Shown here: one piece after another, positions 7,227 through 9,398 of the stretch | Position numbering within the stretch: position 1 is the first letter of the stretch | Layout: the number at the start of each line of letters is the position of its first letter | NCBI GenBank assembly: GCA_022563075.1 | Contig: JADFOC010000065.1 | Span: forward strand, 1 to 9,398 | DNA from: Pseudomonadota bacterium | Lineage (GTDB): Bacteria; Pseudomonadota; Gammaproteobacteria; Pseudomonadales; Pseudohongiellaceae | Direction: 5' to 3' | DNA length: 9,398 bases | Notes under the pieces: generated by a model | Databases searched by the model: none | The model's input: the letters and a program-made list of their open reading frames with translations, nothing else | What the model was told of the DNA's origin: nothing | Translations under genes and position numbers: made by a program

Positions 7227-7259
7227 CCACAAAAACTTGTGGAACACAATTTTTTGTGG
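7227..7259. promoter_or_regulatory. 33-bp near-perfect palindrome, candidate enhancer-binding-protein site
   Basis: Two 15-nt arms surround a central GAA and are reverse complements at 14 of 15 positions. The core is TTGTG-GAA-CACAA; the outer parts are CCACAAAAA and TTTTTGTGG. The centre is about 89 bp upstream of the start predicted from the sigma-54 promoter, a usual position for bacterial enhancer-binding proteins. As RNA it would form a long AU-rich hairpin, but no T-run follows, which argues against a terminator. Confidence 0.6.
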
Positions 7260-7274
7260 TGGCGGATAATTCAA

Positions 7275-7287
7275 TAACTCATTGAAT
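7275..7287 (-). promoter_or_regulatory. IHF-like site between the palindrome and the sigma-54 promoter
   Basis: TAA-CTCA-TTGAAT matches the reverse complement of the IHF consensus WATCAANNNNTTR at eight of nine specified positions, with an A/T-rich tract on the expected side (7288-7303). It lies at about -45 to -57. The same bases belong to a 7-bp inverted repeat (ATTCAAT/ATTGAAT, 7269-7287), which may instead be an operator. Confidence 0.4.
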
Positions 7288-7304
7288 ATATTACATTTTA
7301 TAAG

Positions 7305-7321
7305 TTGGCACGGTCACTGCA
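7305..7321 (+). promoter_or_regulatory. Probable sigma-54 (RpoN) promoter
   Basis: TTGGCACG, four bases, CTGCA. The invariant GG (7307-7308) and GC (7319-7320) have the exact 10-bp spacing required, and only one position of the TGGCACG-N4-TTGC core differs. Transcription should begin near 7332, giving a leader of about 40 nt before the small-protein gene. A TATAAG at 7299-7304 lacks a usable -35. Confidence 0.7.
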
Positions 7322-7371
7322 GTAGCAGAACTGTATTAGACAGTATGAACTTAACCACTAGGAGAATTCCT

Positions 7372-7572
7372 ATGAACAACCACCACGGAACCATCGATTT
7401 TACAACGGCCGATCTGGCCGGCGGCTCAAGTGTTGGCTTTTACGATGCCACACCAAGCTTTGAGTCAGCCCGCTTCCAGGATGAGTACCGATCGTTTGAA
7501 TTCGAAGCGATGACTGAAGTGCCATTCGCACTCTCTGCTTTTATTTCTCATCAACACTCTTTCGATATTTAA
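7372..7572 (+). CDS. Unrecognised 66-aa acidic, aromatic-rich small protein
   Basis: The start at MNNHHGTIDF is fixed by a strong AGGAGA Shine-Dalgarno (7360-7365) 6 nt upstream. An in-frame upstream start at 7282 would lie inside the promoter region and is rejected. I do not recognise the protein. It has 9 Phe and 2 Tyr, 10 acidic residues against 2 Arg, and no Lys, Cys or Trp. There is no signal peptide or membrane segment. Aromatic and acidic residues cluster in 'FESARFQDEYRSFEFEAMTE' (30-49). It is the first gene of the putative sigma-54 operon, and the stop is 12 nt before the next ATG. It could be a structural or regulatory small protein, a peptide precursor, or the leftover N-terminus of a lost gene. 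Confidence 0.7.
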   Translation: MNNHHGTIDFTTADLAGGSSVGFYDATPSFESARFQDEYRSFEFEAMTEVPFALSAFISHQHSFDI

Positions 7573-7584
7573 GGACACCAGAAA

Positions 7585-8046
7585 ATGCAAAGACCCCCTC
7601 TCCCTCCGTTCTCCAACGACTCTGCCCTTGCGAAAGTTCAAGCGGCAGAGGACGCGTGGAATTCACGCGACCCCGACCGAGTCGCACAGGCTTACTCGGT
7701 CGATTCACGCTGGAGAAATCGAGATCAATTCATCGAAGGCCGCGAGGCCATCAAACAGTTTCTCGAAAATAAATGGGCTAAGGAACTTCATTACAAACTC
7801 ATGAAGGAGCTTTGGGCCCATACCGGCAATCGCATTTCAGTGCGCTTCGAATACGAATGGCAGCATGCCGAAACTGGCCAGTGGTTTAGAACTCACGGCA
7901 ACGAGCATTGGGAGTTTGATGAGGACGGTTACATGTGTCGTCGTGACATGAGTGCCAATGACATTCAGATCCATGCCGGAGACCGGCGCATCGGACTCAA
8001 GAATTCGCAACACAATCCACCAAGCAACCTGAGGAAAAACCCATGA
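7585..8046 (+). CDS. DUF1348 / NTF2-like (SnoaL-fold) family protein
   Basis: A 153-aa cytoplasmic protein of the nuclear-transport-factor-2-like alpha+beta barrel fold. Family text is clear throughout: '[28 protein letters not shown]' (3-30), '[24 protein letters not shown]' (33-56), '[34 protein letters not shown]', '[28 protein letters not shown]'. The length is normal for the family. Members are small-molecule-binding or enzyme-like proteins with no settled reaction. The Shine-Dalgarno AAGGA (7571-7575) overlaps the previous stop, and its own stop overlaps the hydrolase start by 4 bp, so translation is coupled on both sides. The C-terminal 20 residues (Asn/Pro/Lys-rich) are less conserved-looking, probably because that DNA also carries the next Shine-Dalgarno. 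Confidence 0.85.
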   Translation: MQRPPLPPFSNDSALAKVQAAEDAWNSRDPDRVAQAYSVDSRWRNRDQFIEGREAIKQFLENKWAKELHYKLMKELWAHTGNRISVRFEYEWQHAETGQWFRTHGNEHWEFDEDGYMCRRDMSANDIQIHAGDRRIGLKNSQHNPPSNLRKNP

Positions 8047-8786
8047 AGAAGACACCCATGTTTTATATCGCAGCCATTCTGGCGGTAACCAACATCGGCG
8101 GGATGACGCAAGCCGCTCTGCCGGACCCTGGCGTCACCATCGTGCCGGGACGCACCGCCCTGGTAATCACGGATCCGCAAAATGACTTCCTGAGCCCCGA
8201 AGGCGTGGTCTGGGGTGTGGTCGGCAAGAACGTCACCGACAACAACACGATCGAGAACATCGACGCGCTGTTCGCGGCGGCCAAAGCCAACGACATGCCC
8301 GTGTTCATATCGCCACATCATTACTTCCCGACCGACCACGGCTGGCAGTTCGAAGGCGCACTCGAAAAACTCATGCACACTGTGGGCATGTTCGATCGCG
8401 CAGGGCCGCTGTCGCTGGAGGGCTTCGAAGGTTCGGGGGCGGATTTCCTCGAGCAATACAAGAAGTACATCAACGACGGTGAAACCATTATCACGAGTCC
8501 GCACAAGGTCTACGGCCCCGAGACTAACGATCTCGTCTTGCAACTGCGCAAGCGCGGCATCGACAAGGTCATTCTTGGCGGCATGTCGGCCAACCTGTGC
8601 ACCGAGTCGCACATGCGCGAACTCATTGAGCAGGGTTTCGAAGTAGCGGTTGTATCCGATGCAACAGCAGCCGCAATTTTGGAGGAAGGCAACGGCTACG
8701 AAGCGGCATTGGTTAATTTCCGCTTCATAGCCAACGCCGTATGGACGACGGAAGAGGCTGTTCAAAAGATCAATGAATCCATGTAA
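8043..8786 (+). CDS. Isochorismatase-family cysteine hydrolase with signal peptide
   Basis: A 247-aa protein. Residues 1-24 ([20 protein letters not shown] then MTQA) form a Sec-type signal peptide, so the enzyme is probably periplasmic, unusual for a family that is mostly cytoplasmic. The hydrolase domain starts at '[24 protein letters not shown]'. The expected Asp-Lys-Cys triad can be assigned: D44 in 'TDPQNDF', K155 in 'SPHKVYGP' and C186 in '[12 protein letters not shown]'. The family hydrolyses amides or vinyl ethers (nicotinamide, isochorismate, carbamoyl compounds); the substrate here is not predictable. A GAGGA Shine-Dalgarno (8031-8034 and on) lies inside the previous gene, and ATGA overlaps its stop. 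The gene looks richer in GC than the response-regulator region, which may indicate separate origin of the cluster. DoxX follows after 27 nt. Confidence 0.9.
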   Translation: MKKTPMFYIAAILAVTNIGGMTQAALPDPGVTIVPGRTALVITDPQNDFLSPEGVVWGVVGKNVTDNNTIENIDALFAAAKANDMPVFISPHHYFPTDHGWQFEGALEKLMHTVGMFDRAGPLSLEGFEGSGADFLEQYKKYINDGETIITSPHKVYGPETNDLVLQLRKRGIDKVILGGMSANLCTESHMRELIEQGFEVAVVSDATAAAILEEGNGYEAALVNFRFIANAVWTTEEAVQKINESM

Positions 8787-8813
8787 TCAAATTTTGTTCA
8801 AGAGGACAACACT

Positions 8814-9236
8814 ATGAAATTTTTAACTGCAAACGTTCACTGGCTGCTACGCGTCGCGCTCGGTAGCGTGTTTATTTTCCACGGTGCGTTAAAGCTTATG
8901 AACCTGGAAGGTTTTGCACAAATGCTGCCGATTTCCTACACCGAGGTAGTCCTCGTGGCGCTCGCCGAAACCGGCGGCGGACTGCTGGTCTTACTCGGAG
9001 GATTGGGTAACGACCGGATCTTCGATGTTGCAACACGCGTTGGTGCGGCTCTGAACATTCCCGTGATAATCGGAGCGATCTCGATAGTCCATTGGGGCCG
9101 TTGGAATTTCGTACCCAGCGAAACACATCCGATGGGCGGTTTTGAGTTCCAGGCCGTACTACTGCTGATCATGCTATTCCTGGTGATCACAGGCAATCGC
9201 AGCTTGGTCGGTGCTCAAGCCACCGTTACCGCCTAA
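8814..9236 (+). CDS. DoxX-family integral membrane protein
   Basis: A 140-aa inner-membrane protein with four predicted membrane segments (about residues 8-28, 43-63, 74-94 and 108-132). Typical DoxX features are 'LLRVALGSVFIFHGALKLMN' near the N-terminus and 'ALAETGGGLLVLLGGL' in the second helix; both are characteristic of the family. DoxX proteins have been linked to thiosulfate:quinone oxidation in archaea and to thiol/oxidative-stress complexes in bacteria, but most operon-borne members are unassigned. AGAGGA (8801-8806) sits 7 nt before the ATG. It is the fourth gene of the putative sigma-54 operon, and the Shine-Dalgarno of the next gene overlaps its stop codon. Confidence 0.88.
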   Translation: MKFLTANVHWLLRVALGSVFIFHGALKLMNLEGFAQMLPISYTEVVLVALAETGGGLLVLLGGLGNDRIFDVATRVGAALNIPVIIGAISIVHWGRWNFVPSETHPMGGFEFQAVLLLIMLFLVITGNRSLVGAQATVTA

Positions 9237-9247
9237 GGAAGCCCCCT

Positions 9248-9398
9248 ATGTCCAGATCAAGTATCAGCAAGATGCTTACGCTTATCATCATTGCCGTTTT
9301 TAGTAGTGCGTTCATCGATTCGACGGCATCGGCGGACAATGCGTCTGGCATCAAAAATCTTGAATATCACCTGCTGGATACGGGGCACTTCGCGTTGG
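9248..9398 (+). CDS. Exported protein, N-terminal part; mature start resembles an alpha/beta-hydrolase C-terminal motif
   Basis: The first 50 codons are visible before the window ends. Residues 1-29 (MSRSSISKMLTLIIIAVFSS, then AFIDSTASA) form a signal peptide, likely cut before DNASG. The following 'NLEYHLLDTGHFAL' closely resembles the strand and catalytic-His loop at the C-terminal end of alpha/beta-hydrolases ('..LLDTGHFALE'), with H47 in the His position. Such a motif belongs about 20 residues from the end of a roughly 280-aa enzyme, so here the body of the enzyme seems to be missing and a signal peptide joined to the tail. AAGGAAG overlapping the DoxX stop serves as Shine-Dalgarno, and the gene is the fifth of the operon. 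Export is well supported; the hydrolase-tail reading is an inference from one motif. Confidence 0.6.
   Translation, partial: MSRSSISKMLTLIIIAVFSSAFIDSTASADNASGIKNLEYHLLDTGHFAL

Noticed and set aside
7227..7259. Rho-independent terminator reading of the 33-bp palindrome
   Set aside because: The stem is AU-rich, no T-run follows it, and no gene upstream needs it.
6872..7285. A 137-codon plus-strand frame in the gene-free region
   Set aside because: No Shine-Dalgarno, starts inside a hairpin stem, ends within the control region of the next operon, and shows no domain.
7282..7371. An upstream start extending the 66-aa protein by 30 codons
   Set aside because: It would place coding sequence across the sigma-54 promoter and transcription start; the ATG at 7372 has the strong AGGAGA.
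8215..8646. A 143-codon alternate-frame ORF rich in Ser/Arg/Thr
   Set aside because: Low-complexity frame shadow of the isochorismatase-like gene.
7965..8765. A 266-codon open frame antisense to the isochorismatase-like gene
   Set aside because: It mirrors a GC-rich conserved gene with an intact catalytic triad. The antisense translation resembles no family and has no ribosome-binding site.

Overview
The window looks like part of a gammaproteobacterial chromosome, probably from a free-living or marine lineage. This is inferred from an LbtU-like outer-membrane porin start, an OmpR/EnvZ-type two-component pair, Gram-negative signal peptides and Shine-Dalgarno use, and moderate GC. No rRNA, tRNA, CRISPR array or intact mobile element was found.

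Left region (1-5650). A leftward gene cut by the window edge encodes an exported protein resembling LbtU-family siderophore porins. It diverges from an OmpR-family response regulator. The shared 160-bp gap carries an 18-bp perfect dyad, CATTACCA-GA-TGGTAATG, the obvious operator candidate. The response regulator overlaps its histidine kinase gene, which reads continuously from sensor to ATPase domain except for one in-frame TAG (1415-1417). A NatA/NatB-like ABC exporter pair follows, overlapping by 4 bp. A convergent small membrane zinc-ribbon protein shares the CTAG of its stop codon with the permease.

Middle region (5651-7260). A gene-poor stretch is followed by a leftward ArsR-SRPBCC operon. 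The ArsR repressor is intact. Its promoter has a perfect palindrome filling the -35/-10 spacer and would give a nearly leaderless mRNA. The coupled SRPBCC (AHSA1-like) gene has two in-frame stops near its start and is probably a pseudogene. Further right is gene-free sequence with several dyads.

Right region (7227-9398). This is the most interesting part. A likely sigma-54 promoter (TTGGCACG-N4-CTGCA, 7305-7321) lies downstream of an IHF-like site (about -50) and a 33-bp near-perfect palindrome (about -89), the layout of an enhancer-dependent promoter. It precedes a tightly packed operon: an unrecognised 66-aa acidic, aromatic-rich small protein; a DUF1348/NTF2-like protein; an isochorismatase-like cysteine hydrolase with a signal peptide; a DoxX-family membrane protein; and the start of another exported protein whose first mature residues resemble the C-terminal His motif of alpha/beta hydrolases. 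The set suggests an inducible envelope-associated detoxification or catabolic module. Its inducer and substrate cannot be read from the sequence.
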